From contig NZ_JAAFHA010000034.1 in NCBI RefSeq assembly GCF_010365055.1, positions 1 through 37,021 of the forward strand: 37,021 nucleotides of DNA, in the 5' to 3' direction. The notes under the pieces are model-generated. The model saw only the letters and a program-made list of their open reading frames with translations. It ran no database searches and was not told where the DNA came from. This document shows, piece by piece, positions 1 to 6,975 of the stretch (positions are counted from its first letter, which is position 1; every line of letters starts with the position of its first letter). The DNA comes from Rhodoferax sp. Its GTDB lineage: Bacteria > Pseudomonadota > Gammaproteobacteria > Burkholderiales > Burkholderiaceae_C. A program made the position numbers and the translations under genes.

Positions 1-230
1 TCTGCGTCGTCAAGCCGCCCAGCAGCGGCGTCAGGTCTTGCAGGTGCCCGGCAATCAGGTGGCAGACGTCACCGCCACTCTCGACGTCGCGCTGCCAGCT
101 GCCATAGACCGCCAGCAGGCGCGAGCGCAGCAGCGCCGGGCGTTGCCGCTCTTTCAATGACTTCCACACAATCACATTGACCTGGCCGGTTTCGTCTTCG
201 AGGGTGACGAACACCACGCCCCGCCCTAGG
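1..230 (-). pseudogene. Detached 3' fragment of dnaE2 (left copy of direct repeat)
   Basis: The first 230 bases match 3219-3448, the 3' part of the complete dnaE2 gene, with only six mismatches (positions 86, 99, 113, 182, 219, 228). Read on the minus strand, this copy keeps an open frame for the C-terminal region of the error-prone polymerase ([10 protein letters not shown], then [12 protein letters not shown]). Homology stops abruptly at 230, so the fragment has no start and no polymerase core. It continues leftwards out of the window. Four of the six differences are synonymous and five fall in third codon positions, which suggests that both copies evolved as coding sequence before being brought together. 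It is probably a displaced native 3' end or a duplication scar, not an expressed gene. Confidence 0.85.
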
Positions 231-272
231 CAAAGAAAGAGTTTCAGGTGATGTTTTTGACCCGGCTGCGGC

Positions 273-1040
273 TCATGGGGCAAAACCCAGCACCACACGC
301 CGGGTGCTGGCTGATTTCTTTTCGATCTTGGTGACGATGGCCGGGCCGATCTCTACGGTATTGGCCACATGCGTGCCGCCGCAGGGCTGGAAGTCAATCA
401 TCTCTTCGGTGCCGATCCGAATCATGCGGACTTTACCGCTGCCGCGCGGCGGCTGCACCGACATGCTTTTCACCAGCTCCGGCCTGGCGTCCAGTTCGGC
501 ATCGGTGATGTCGCCCACAGTGACCGGATGGGCGCCCGCGACCAGTTGGGCAATACCGGCGCTCAGCAGCTCCTTGTCCAGCGCATCAGTCATGTTGAAG
601 TCGAGCCGCGCGTAGTCGGGCGTGATCGAGCAGCCGTTCACCAACTGCGGCACCAGATGGCATAGTAGATGGGTGGCGGTGTGAAAGCGCATCAGGCTGT
701 GCCGCCGAGCCCAGTCGATGCGGGCGGTCACGGTGTCGCCTGCCGCCAGCCTGGCACCGCTTGGTTGCTCCTGATTCAATAGCTGATTTAGCACGTCTGA
801 CGGGGGCAAGTGAGTAATTTCATCGTTGAAACTGCCGTCTTCAGACTTGCCCTTGCGGGTGTCGGTAATCACGATTTCGCTGCCATCGGCGCGAATCAGC
901 ACACCCGCGTCACCGGCCTGTCCACCGCCCAGCGGATAAAACACGGTGCGATCCAGCACGATGCCCTGTGGCGTGATGGCCGTGACCGTGGCGGTACATT
1001 CGGTTAGATAAGCGTCTTGGCGAAAGAGGTCTTGTGTCAT
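273..1040 (-). CDS. alaX: Alanyl-tRNA editing protein (AlaX family)
   Basis: This is a free-standing trans-editing protein of the AlaX family, expected to hydrolyse mischarged Ser- or Gly-tRNA(Ala) in the cytoplasm. From the chosen start (255 aa), an N-terminal glycine-rich segment [11 protein letters not shown] lies near residues 34-44, and the two halves of the zinc/editing site are HTATH (120-124) and CGGTH (220-224), matching the family HxxxH and CxxxH motifs. Length fits the medium AlaX class. An ATG nine bases upstream (1049) is in frame; I prefer 1040 because [11 protein letters not shown] resembles family N-termini and its ATGA overlaps the stop of a small upstream reading frame. One of the recurring AGC-N18-GGGGG patches falls inside at 781-814, in a region that looks longer than in typical members. 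The gene sits in the accessory block bracketed by dnaE2 repeats. Confidence 0.9.
   Translation of the reverse strand: MTQDLFRQDAYLTECTATVTAITPQGIVLDRTVFYPLGGGQAGDAGVLIRADGSEIVITDTRKGKSEDGSFNDEITHLPPSDVLNQLLNQEQPSGARLAAGDTVTARIDWARRHSLMRFHTATHLLCHLVPQLVNGCSITPDYARLDFNMTDALDKELLSAGIAQLVAGAHPVTVGDITDAELDARPELVKSMSVQPPRGSGKVRMIRIGTEEMIDFQPCGGTHVANTVEIGPAIVTKIEKKSASTRRVVLGFAP
781..814 (+). repeat. AGC-N18-GGGGGC patch, copy 1 (in alaX, antisense)
   Basis: AGC at 781 is followed exactly 21 bases later by GGGGGC at 802, the same register as eight other copies in the window. It is preceded by ATTCAAT and followed by AT-richer sequence. It lies antisense to alaX, in a stretch between the N-terminal domain and the catalytic region. 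The 3' part has diverged (GGGGGCAAG instead of GGGGGCTAGAGCC), making it one of the weaker copies. Confidence 0.5.
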
Positions 1041-1171
1041 GCCGCCCATTTTCGCCCCTGCGCGGCATGGTCCAGCACCAGATGGAACTCCAGTACGTCA
1101 AACTTGCACACATGCTGCAGACGCTGCAACAGCGCTTGTTCGATCTGGTCGTCGGAGATGAATTTGGGCAT
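1037..1171 (-). pseudogene. Possible remnant of a type I restriction hsdR N-terminus
   Basis: A 44-codon frame begins MPKFISDDQIEQALLQRLQH, then continues to FDVLEFH. This strongly recalls the N-terminus of one branch of type I restriction endonuclease R subunits (MPKFISEDxIExALLQRLQHL...DVL), recognised from memory and not by a search. After about 27 residues the similarity ends, and the frame closes with a TGA overlapping the alaX ATG (ATGA). No other HsdR, HsdS or HsdM sequence is seen. The simplest reading is a recombination scar that fused the start of an hsdR gene to alaX. The frame may still be translated and coupled to alaX, in which case it would act as a leader peptide. Confidence 0.45.
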
Positions 1172-1212
1172 AGTCGCTGATGATAAGGCGCGGCTTCATG
1201 CGAACTTTTTTG

Positions 1213-1238
1213 CCAAGTTGTAGGCGCATGCAACTTGC
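1213..1238. other. Short inverted repeat upstream of the hsdR remnant/alaX
   Basis: CAAGTTG at 1214-1220 pairs perfectly with CAACTTG at 1231-1237 across a 10-base spacer. It lies about 45 bases before the hsdR-like start on the minus strand, in an AT-rich stretch. It could be an operator or a small hairpin; no factor can be named. The rest of 1172-1310 shows no gene. Confidence 0.3.
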
Positions 1239-1310
1239 TGATTTCAATAAGATTTAATCAAATTTAACCAATGGCATCGCCAACTTTTTATGCAACTGCT
1301 TTCGTAGAAA

Positions 1311-1338
1311 AAAGAAACCCGCCGAAGTGGGTTTCTTT
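1311..1338 (-). terminator. Rho-independent terminator of the YafQ/RelB-type operon
   Basis: AAAGAAACCC (1311-1320) pairs perfectly with GGGTTTCTTT (1329-1338) around an 8-base loop. On the minus strand the stem begins 4 bases after the toxin gene and runs into a T tract (A-rich on the plus strand at 1308-1313). It would end the toxin-antitoxin transcript and separate it from alaX. Confidence 0.8.
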
Positions 1339-1342
1339 GTGG

Positions 1343-1666
1343 CTATCGCCCAAACAGTTCTGAGTGCGTGCCTGCACGAACAAAAATCACACTGTCGGCC
1401 TGCAAACGGTAAATCAGCAGCAGATCACCCTTGGCATGGCATTCACGGTGATCAGCCCACTCGCCTTCCAGCTCATGGTCCAGCCATTCAGCTGGCAATG
1501 GCCCTTCATTGGCAATCAACAGCATCATGGCTTCCTTGAGCCGCTGCATGTCTTGCTTGCCTGAGTGGGTCAGTTTCTCCCAATCCTTTCCAAATTGACG
1601 TGTGTGATCAGACTTTTTTGGCAGAGGTGCGCGTTTTGCCTTTGCCGGTTTTTTTATCGAGAGCAT
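1343..1666 (-). CDS. yafQ: YafQ-family toxin of a type II toxin-antitoxin pair
   Basis: A 107-residue RelE/ParE-superfamily toxin of the YafQ branch, a ribosome-dependent mRNA interferase. The four catalytic positions known in E. coli YafQ are all present: His64 (LDH), His77 (RECH), Asp81 and His101 (GTH), ending in the family ELFG tail, so the toxin appears intact. The frame could be extended upstream to 1708, but the ATG at 1666 is preceded by GGAAG at a 9-base spacing and leaves a more usual 59-base overlap with the antitoxin gene. It is the second gene of a minus-strand operon with the RelB/DinJ-type antitoxin and is followed directly by a terminator. The pair lies within the dnaE2-repeat-bracketed block. 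Confidence 0.88.
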   Translation of the reverse strand: MLSIKKPAKAKRAPLPKKSDHTRQFGKDWEKLTHSGKQDMQRLKEAMMLLIANEGPLPAEWLDHELEGEWADHRECHAKGDLLLIYRLQADSVIFVRAGTHSELFGR

Positions 1667-1919
1667 CAAAAATTTCTTCCGCAGATCCGTAGCGCGCCGC
1701 CATTTCACGGGCTTCGATCATTGCTGCAACTGTTTCTGGCGTGGGCTTGCGAACCTCAAAAGGTAAACCGCGAACCTCCACCACTTGTCGCAGAAACAAC
1801 CGGATAGCACCGCTCAGGTCAAGACCCAATTCGGCGAGCACTTCGGTAGATTGTTTCTTCAAGTCAGGTTCGATCCGTGACCGGATTTCCGCTGACTTCC
1901 CATACGTTGCTGCTTGCAT
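1608..1919 (-). CDS. RelB/DinJ-family antitoxin
   Basis: A 103-residue antitoxin. Residues about 9-55 form the ribbon-helix-helix DNA-binding and dimerisation region typical of RelB/DinJ (IRSRIEPDLKK, AELGLDLSGAIRLFL, GLPFEV). The C-terminal half is charged and lysine-rich, as expected for the segment that wraps and neutralises the toxin. It precedes and overlaps the YafQ-type toxin gene. RelB-type antitoxins normally repress their own promoter with the toxin as co-repressor. The upstream 1920-2148 stretch is AT-rich and contains repeated CGTTTG motifs (1944-1970), but I could not define an operator. No strong ribosome-binding site is visible before the ATG. Confidence 0.88.
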   Translation of the reverse strand: MQAATYGKSAEIRSRIEPDLKKQSTEVLAELGLDLSGAIRLFLRQVVEVRGLPFEVRKPTPETVAAMIEAREMAARYGSAEEIFDALDKKTGKGKTRTSAKKV

Positions 1920-2148
1920 AGTGTTTGTGATTGAGTAATTGATGCGTTTGCGTTTAATTTTTACGTTTGCTTTTGATTCAGAATTTAAATTTAGTGTTTG
2001 GATTTTTTGCAGTACGTAGCGGCAATGTAGCTACAAATTGAGTTGATGTCAACCTTTGCTGTGGATGGAAGCGCTTACGTCAATGGATTTCTTCGGGGAA
2101 GGCTTTTACCCAGACACGAGGTAGAAAAAAGGCTAATAGCCAAAATTA

Positions 2149-2194
2149 GTTTCTCATTATTTACATTTTTGCCTAAATGTATAAAATGAGAAAC
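2149..2194 (+). promoter_or_regulatory. Large palindromic operator/promoter of the XRE-AbiEii pair
   Basis: Two 20-base arms, 2149-2168 and 2175-2194, are inverted repeats matching at 18 of 20 positions around a 6-base centre (TTGCCT). The outer ten bases, GTTTCTCATT and AATGAGAAAC, match perfectly. A TATAAA sequence (2180-2185) lies inside the right arm and could be the -10 box. The palindrome ends 3 bases before the preferred start of the XRE gene, as expected for an autorepressor operator. It also argues against the ATG codons at 2177 and 2186, which lie within it. Confidence 0.72.
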
Positions 2195-2197
2195 ACT

Positions 2198-2671
2198 ATG
2201 CCAGCACCTCCACTCGCCATCTCCAATGCCACTGCCACCCGATTGGACGCTCTCGGGCAGCAGATTCGTACGCGCCGCAAGGCGCTGGGAATCAACGCCA
2301 CGGTGGCGGCAGAGGCGGCTGGCCTGTCGCGCGTGACATTGCACCGTATTGAAAAAGGTGCCCCCGCGGTCACCATGGCGGCCTACCTGAACGTCATGGC
2401 AGCGCTTGGGCTGGACTTCAGCCTGAGCCTGCCAGCCGATCAAGCCGCCGTTGCGCCCCCCGCCGACCACACCGGCTGGCTGCCGGCGCGGGTGCGCCTG
2501 GGTGACTACCCGCAACTCAAGCAACTCGCCTGGCAAGTACATGGCGTTGATGAACTGACCCCGGCAGAGGCGCTCAGCATCTATGAGCGCAACTGGCGCC
2601 ATATCGACGCATCAAAGCTGCAGCCGCATGAACAACAACTGGTCGATGCCTTGCGCCTGGCCCTGACATGA
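2198..2671 (+). CDS. XRE-family HTH antitoxin/transcriptional regulator
   Basis: A 157-residue protein with an N-terminal helix-turn-helix of the XRE/HipB type around residues 10-65 (QQIRTRRKALG, AAEAAGLSRVTLHRIEKG, VTMAAYLNVMAALGL). The C-terminal half is of a kind seen in antitoxins paired with AbiEii-type nucleotidyltransferases and has no named domain that I recognise. Nine bases separate it from the AbiEii-like gene, so the two are probably cotranscribed. In-frame ATGs at 2177 and 2186 lie inside the operator palindrome, so I chose 2198, which has a weak GAG upstream. Likely role: neutralise the partner and repress the operon through the palindrome just upstream. Confidence 0.82.
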   Translation: MPAPPLAISNATATRLDALGQQIRTRRKALGINATVAAEAAGLSRVTLHRIEKGAPAVTMAAYLNVMAALGLDFSLSLPADQAAVAPPADHTGWLPARVRLGDYPQLKQLAWQVHGVDELTPAEALSIYERNWRHIDASKLQPHEQQLVDALRLALT

Positions 2672-2680
2672 GCACCCGCC

Positions 2681-3115
2681 ATGTTTGAACGACCGCACCA
2701 CCAGCGCATTGCACAGGTACTGCGTGCGCTCAATGCCCCCTTGCTGCGCGAAAACCACTGCCTGTTTGGCGGGGGTACGGCCATCGCGCTACGGTATGGC
2801 GAATACCGCGAGTCGGTTGACATTGACTTTCTGGTATCAAGCCTTGCCAGCTACCGCAACCTGCGCCAGTTGCTGACAAACCCAGGTGGCATTGCCGGCA
2901 TTGTTCATGCGCAAGCCGCGCCCCTGGAGCAAGTCAAAGAGGTGCGGGCCGATCAATATGGCATTCGCACCATGCTGCGTGTGGCTGAGCAGCCCATCAA
3001 GTTCGAGATTGTTCTGGACCGGCAGGGCTGGCTGGAGCGCTGCATGCAGGCCATGGCTATGGTGGAACCCAAGGCCGTGGTGTGGCAGCGGCTCCGGGGG
3101 CTGCGCAGAAATTGA
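2681..3115 (+). pseudogene. Shortened AbiEii/AbiGii-type nucleotidyltransferase toxin
   Basis: The N-terminal 110 residues match the AbiEii nucleotidyltransferase toxin family: FGGGTAIALRYGEYRESVD contains the GG nucleotide-binding turn (30-31) and the paired acidic residues Asp47 and Asp49, followed by DQYGIRT and IKFEIVL. Family members usually run past 220 residues, with a C-terminal region that includes a conserved lysine segment. Here the frame turns into an unfamiliar tail (from about residue 112) and stops at 144, about 100 bases before the dnaE2 repeat. The gene therefore looks truncated at its 3' end by the event that built the block, and the toxin is probably inactive or altered. 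AbiEii toxins belong to type IV-like phage-defence pairs, but partner identity rests on context. Confidence 0.75.
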
Positions 3116-3201
3116 GCAGAAATATTGGTCAAATTGGCCAGTTGACCCTATTGCCATGTTTTCAAAATGTGTTTGTAGCGGCTTGATGGCATGCGGTGCG
3201 T

Positions 3202-6200
3202 TCAACAAAACTCCCGGCTCTGCGTCGTCAAGCCGCCCAGCAGCGGCGTCAGGTCTTGCAGGTGCCCGGCAATCAGGTGGCAGACGTCACCGCCACTCTC
3301 GACATCGCGCTGCCAGGTGCCATAGACCGCAAGCAGGCGCGAGCGCAGCAGCGCCGGGCGTTGCCGCTCTTTCAATGACTTCCACACAATCACATTGACA
3401 TGGCCGGTTTCGTCTTCGAGGGTGACAAACACCACACCTTTGGCGGTTTGCGGTTGCTGGCGCATGGTGACGATTCCGCAGGCGCGCGCCAGCCGGCCGT
3501 TGGGCAGGTCGCGCAGTTGCGCCGCTGTCATCAGCTTCATTTTTGATAGCTGCTCGCGCAACAGCAACAAGGGGTGCGACCTTAAAGTGAGCCCCAGTGC
3601 GGCGTAGTCGAAGATCACTTCTTCGCCCTCGCTGGCTGGCGGGAGTTGCAACGCCGCTTCTGCCACCGGCACCGCCCGCAGCAAGCCGGGCGTGGGCTGC
3701 AGCGCCGCCGCATCCCACACCTGCTGGCGCCGGTGGCCTGACAGGCTGGCGAGCGCGTCGGCACTGGCCAGCGCCTTGAGGTCGCCGGCATCGAGCGCGC
3801 AGCGCAGGGCCAGGTCTTCGGTGCTGGTGAACGGGGCTTCAACACGCGCTGCCACGATGCGCTGGGCGGCCGATTCAGACAGGCCGCTGACCTGGCGCAG
3901 ACCGAGGCGAACGGCTAGCGATCTGCACACGTCGGGTGATTGAGCGATAACGCTGCGGGGTGTCTTGGTGGCACCGCTATTGGGGTCTGAGCCCAAATCG
4001 GTGCTTGGCCTGGTGTTTTGCGAAGATTTCTGCCCCGAATTGGGATCCGACCCCAAAAGCTTCGTTGCTTCTTTGCCATTGCTGTTCCCAAAATCGTAAT
4101 CTGAGCCCAAACGCTTGCTTGATTTCACTGACCCAATTGCTGGCTCCAGCGTGCAGTCCCAATCGCTGTGGCTCACATCGACGGCGCGCACCTCGACGCC
4201 GTGGCGCTGAGCATCCTGCACCAGTTGCGACGGGCCGTAAAAGCCCATGGGCTGGCTGTTGAGCATGGCGGCGAGAAAGCAGGCGGGTTCATGGTGTTTG
4301 AGCCAGCTGCTCACATAGACCAGCAGCGCAAAGCTGGCAGCGTGGCTCTCGGGGAAACCGTATTCGCCAAAGCCTTCGATCTGGCTAAAAATTTGCTCGG
4401 CAAACTCCGATGTGTAGCCGTTTTTCAGCATGCCGCCGACCAGCCGGTCGTAGAACTTGTGGACGCCGCCCTGGCGCTTCCAGGCGGCCATGGAGCGGCG
4501 CAGACTGTCGGCCTCGCCTGCGGAAAAATCCGCCGCCGCCATGGCAATCTGCATCACCTGCTCCTGAAAAATCGGCACGCCCAGGGTGCGTTTGAGCACT
4601 TCTTTGAGTGCCGGGCTGGCGTACTGCACCTGCGCCGGGTGCTCGCGTGCCTTCAGGTACGGGTGCACCATACCGCCCTGAATCGGCCCGGGGCGCACGA
4701 TCGCGACCTCGACCACCAGATCGTAAAAGCAACGGGGTTTGAGGCGCGGCAACATGCTCATCTGCGCGCGGCTCTCGATCTGGAACACGCCCACGGTGTC
4801 GGCCTGGCAGATCATGGCGTAAGTGGCGGGGTCTTCGATCGGGATGTCCTGCATGCGGAACAGCGTGCCGCGCTGCACGCTGATGAGGTCCAGGCAGCGG
4901 CGGATGGCGCTGAGCATGCCCAGCGCCAGCACGTCCACCTTGAGCAGCCCCATGGCGTCCAGATCGTCCTTGTCCCACTGGATGATGGAGCGCTCCGCCA
5001 TGGCGGCGTTCTCCACCGGCACCAGGCGCGTGAGCTTGCCGCGGGTCAGCACAAAGCCGCCCGGATGCTGGCTCAAGTGGCGCGGAAAACGCTGCAACTG
5101 GGTGCTCAGCTCAAACCACAGTTGCAGCTGCTGCGGCGCTGGTGGCGCAAAGTCCGGTCCCAGGCGCGCCATTGCCGATTGCAGCCGCTCAGCCAACACC
5201 GTGCGGCTGTACATGCCGGGGTGCTCTTTGGCCAGCGCCGTGATCAAAGCCTCGGGAATAGTCAAAGCACGACCCACATCGCGCAAGGCACTGCGTGGCC
5301 GGTAGCTGATGACCACGGCGCTCAAGGCGGCGCGTTCCCGCCCGTACTTGGCGTAGATGTACTGGATCACCTCTTCGCGCCGCTGGTGCTCAAAGTCGAC
5401 GTCAATATCGGGCGGCTCGTCGCGCTCTCTGGAAATGAAACGCTCGAACAGCATGGCCATGCGCGAAGGATCGACCTCGGTCACGCCCAGGCAGTAGCAC
5501 ACCGCCGAATTGGCAGCCGACCCGCGGCCCTGGCACAGGATGTGGCGGCTGCGCGCAAAGCGCACGATGTCATGCACGGTCAGGAAATACATCTCGAACT
5601 TCAGTTCCTCAATCAGCGCCAGTTCGTGCGCCAGCTGCTGCTGCACAGATGCTGGCGTGCCCTGCGGGTAGCGATTGAGCGCACCCTCGGCGGTGTAGCG
5701 GCGCAGGGTTTGCGCGGCTGACAAGCCCGGCAGCACCGTCTCCAGCGGGTACTGGTAGCGCAACTCGTCGAGGCTGAAGGTGCAGCGCTGGGCCACGCGC
5801 AGCGTATTGGCGAGCACGTCGGGCGGATAAATAGCGACTAGGCGCTGGCGCGAGCGCAGGTGCGCCTCCGCATTGGGCTGCAAGGCCCGACCGCAGTCGA
5901 ATACCGGCTGGCCCAGCCGCACGGCGCTGAGCACATCCTGCAGCGGCTTGCGCGAGCGCACATGCATGTGCACGTTGCCAGCCGCCACCAGCGGAACGCC
6001 GCTGAGCCGGGCCAGTTGCTGCAGCCGCTGGCCTTGCAGCGCGTCGTCAGGCGTCAGCAGCGACTCGGTCAATAGCCACAAATTTGTGCCAAACAGGGCT
6101 CTAGCCCTCGTCGTTATTGCATGAGCAGCTTCGAAAAAAAGAGCATACGGCAGTGCCAGCAAGACCTCGCAACCACTCAGCAGACCCCAGGGCGCGTCTT

Positions 6201-6564
6201 GCCAGACCAACCAGTACTGACCTTTGGGCGCAGCCCGGCGCGCCTGGGTGATGAACTCGCACAGGTCACCCCAGGCCTGCAGGTCGTGCGGTAGCGCCAC
6301 CAGGTGAAAGCCGGCCGCAGGCTGGGCACCATCACCCCGTGTCACGGCAAACTCGGCGCCGGGCAGCAACTTAAAACCCAGTTTTTTCGCCTCGGTATGC
6401 GCGCGCACCACGCCCGCCACCGAGCACTCATCGGTCAAGGCCAGCGCCGTGTAGCCGAGCGCGGCGGCCCGCGCCACCAGTTCTTCTGGGTGCGAGGCGC
6501 CGCGCCCAAAGCTGAAGTTGGACAGGCAATGCAGCTCGGCGTAGGCGGGCAAACGAGACGACAT
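3202..6564 (-). CDS. dnaE2: Error-prone DNA polymerase III alpha subunit DnaE2 (ImuC)
   Basis: The catalytic translesion polymerase of the SOS mutasome, acting with ImuA and ImuB and the beta clamp to copy damaged DNA. The 1120-residue protein starts with a PHP domain (YAELHCLSNFSFGRGASHP), carries the polymerase acidic motif PPDIDVDFEH near 384-392, then thumb/fingers and helix-hairpin-helix regions, and ends with an OB-fold segment ([10 protein letters not shown]). Family members are usually about 1050 residues; the excess is explained by a roughly 70-residue insertion at about 808-878 made of LGSD repeats. A recurring patch sits at residues 145-156. A perfect LexA box lies 30 bp upstream of the ATG. 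Unlike the usual imuA-imuB-dnaE2 cassette, the gene is 3.5 kb away from imuB. Its 3' end is duplicated at 1-230. Confidence 0.96.
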   Translation of the reverse strand: MSSRLPAYAELHCLSNFSFGRGASHPEELVARAAALGYTALALTDECSVAGVVRAHTEAKKLGFKLLPGAEFAVTRGDGAQPAAGFHLVALPHDLQAWGDLCEFITQARRAAPKGQYWLVWQDAPWGLLSGCEVLLALPYALFFEAAHAITTRARALFGTNLWLLTESLLTPDDALQGQRLQQLARLSGVPLVAAGNVHMHVRSRKPLQDVLSAVRLGQPVFDCGRALQPNAEAHLRSRQRLVAIYPPDVLANTLRVAQRCTFSLDELRYQYPLETVLPGLSAAQTLRRYTAEGALNRYPQGTPASVQQQLAHELALIEELKFEMYFLTVHDIVRFARSRHILCQGRGSAANSAVCYCLGVTEVDPSRMAMLFERFISRERDEPPDIDVDFEHQRREEVIQYIYAKYGRERAALSAVVISYRPRSALRDVGRALTIPEALITALAKEHPGMYSRTVLAERLQSAMARLGPDFAPPAPQQLQLWFELSTQLQRFPRHLSQHPGGFVLTRGKLTRLVPVENAAMAERSIIQWDKDDLDAMGLLKVDVLALGMLSAIRRCLDLISVQRGTLFRMQDIPIEDPATYAMICQADTVGVFQIESRAQMSMLPRLKPRCFYDLVVEVAIVRPGPIQGGMVHPYLKAREHPAQVQYASPALKEVLKRTLGVPIFQEQVMQIAMAAADFSAGEADSLRRSMAAWKRQGGVHKFYDRLVGGMLKNGYTSEFAEQIFSQIEGFGEYGFPESHAASFALLVYVSSWLKHHEPACFLAAMLNSQPMGFYGPSQLVQDAQRHGVEVRAVDVSHSDWDCTLEPAIGSVKSSKRLGSDYDFGNSNGKEATKLLGSDPNSGQKSSQNTRPSTDLGSDPNSGATKTPRSVIAQSPDVCRSLAVRLGLRQVSGLSESAAQRIVAARVEAPFTSTEDLALRCALDAGDLKALASADALASLSGHRRQQVWDAAALQPTPGLLRAVPVAEAALQLPPASEGEEVIFDYAALGLTLRSHPLLLLREQLSKMKLMTAAQLRDLPNGRLARACGIVTMRQQPQTAKGVVFVTLEDETGHVNVIVWKSLKERQRPALLRSRLLAVYGTWQRDVESGGDVCHLIAGHLQDLTPLLGGLTTQSREFC
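3219..3448. repeat. Right copy of the 230-bp direct repeat (3' end of dnaE2)
   Basis: Matches 1-230 in the same orientation with six mismatches and no gaps (offset 3218). This copy is part of the intact dnaE2 frame. The repeats enclose 231-3218, which holds alaX, the hsdR remnant and two toxin-antitoxin pairs. The left limit of homology cannot be set because the other copy runs off the window. Confidence 0.93.
3979..4111 (-). repeat. Three tandem palindromic repeats within dnaE2
   Basis: Near-palindromes occur at 3979-3998 (ATTGGGGTCTGAGCCCAAAT), 4039-4058 (ATTGGGATCC then GACCCC) and, degenerate, at about 4092-4111 (ATCTGAGCCCAAA). Spacing is about 57-60 bases. In the dnaE2 frame each encodes LGSD, twice as LGSDPNSG. 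They lie in an insertion of about 70 residues absent from typical DnaE2. The sequence resembles REP-type palindromes such as those seen near REP-associated transposases in proteobacteria; that link is from memory. Confidence 0.7.
6097..6130 (-). repeat. AGC-N18-GAGGGCT patch, copy 2 (in dnaE2, sense)
   Basis: On the minus strand AGCTGCTCATGCA begins at 6130, and GAGGGCTAGAGCC begins exactly 21 bases on. A T-run precedes it. It is read in frame as E-A-A-H-A-I-T-T-R-A-R-A (residues about 145-156) within the PHP region. The protein length around it looks normal for DnaE2, so the patch seems to replace rather than add codons. Confidence 0.72.
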
Positions 6565-6593
6565 GATTTCTGCGCCTGAGAATTGAATTTAAA

Positions 6594-6609
6594 CTGTATA
6601 AAATTACAG
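6594..6609 (-). promoter_or_regulatory. LexA box of dnaE2
   Basis: CTGT-ATAAAATT-ACAG is an exact CTGT-N8-ACAG SOS box, ending 29 bases upstream of the dnaE2 ATG. A further ACAG at 6615-6618 may form an overlapping weaker half site. Expected effect: LexA represses dnaE2 until DNA damage. A second perfect box precedes imuA. Confidence 0.9.
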
Positions 6610-6674
6610 TATAAACAGTGCGAACTGGATGTCTCACTGCCTTGTGCGAACTAGGGCTGCACATAGCGAAAAGA

Positions 6675-6702
6675 TTGACTTTGCCCAACTGGTCTATATA
6701 CT
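6675..6702 (+). promoter_or_regulatory. Sigma-70-like promoter of the VapBC-type pair
   Basis: TTGACT (6675-6680) and TATACT (6697-6702) are separated by 16 bases, close to the sigma-70 consensus, and lie 27 bases before the antitoxin start. It points away from dnaE2. Autorepression by the antitoxin is expected for this class, but I see no clear long operator. Confidence 0.65.
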
Positions 6703-6729
6703 AGTCTGTCTCATTTGTTGGAGCGACCC

Positions 6730-6975
6730 ATGAAGATCGAAGTCGGATCATACGAAGCCAAAACGAAGCTGCCGGAACTGCTACGCGGAGTCCAGGCGGG
6801 TAAGCGCTACACCATCACGCTGCGGGGCGAGGCCGTGGCCGAGCTGGTGCCAGCGCAAGACAACAGTCACTTTGATGCCGTCGAAGCCGCCGACGAAATG
6901 CTGGCCTTCATGCAGACCCGTAAGCCGGTGGGTCGGGTCGATCTCAAGGCGCTCATCAACGAGGGGCGGGCATGA
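6730..6975 (+). CDS. Phd/YefM-type antitoxin (VapB partner)
   Basis: An 81-residue antitoxin. The N-terminal part (VGSYEAKTKLPELLRGVQAGKRYTITLRG, two contiguous segments, then AVAELVP) matches the Phd/YefM fold, in which the N-terminus binds DNA; the C-terminal half is expected to wrap the toxin. I chose the ATG at 6730, preceded by TTGGAG at suitable spacing; a TTG at 6715 would add five residues. Its stop overlaps the toxin start (ATGA), indicating translational coupling. The pair is inserted between the dnaE2 and imuB parts of the mutasome. Confidence 0.88.
   Translation: MKIEVGSYEAKTKLPELLRGVQAGKRYTITLRGEAVAELVPAQDNSHFDAVEAADEMLAFMQTRKPVGRVDLKALINEGRA

Noticed and set aside
231..3218. 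A complete prophage or integrative element between the dnaE2 repeats
   Set aside because: No integrase, recombinase, replication or structural gene is visible. Only a repeat-bracketed accessory block can be supported.
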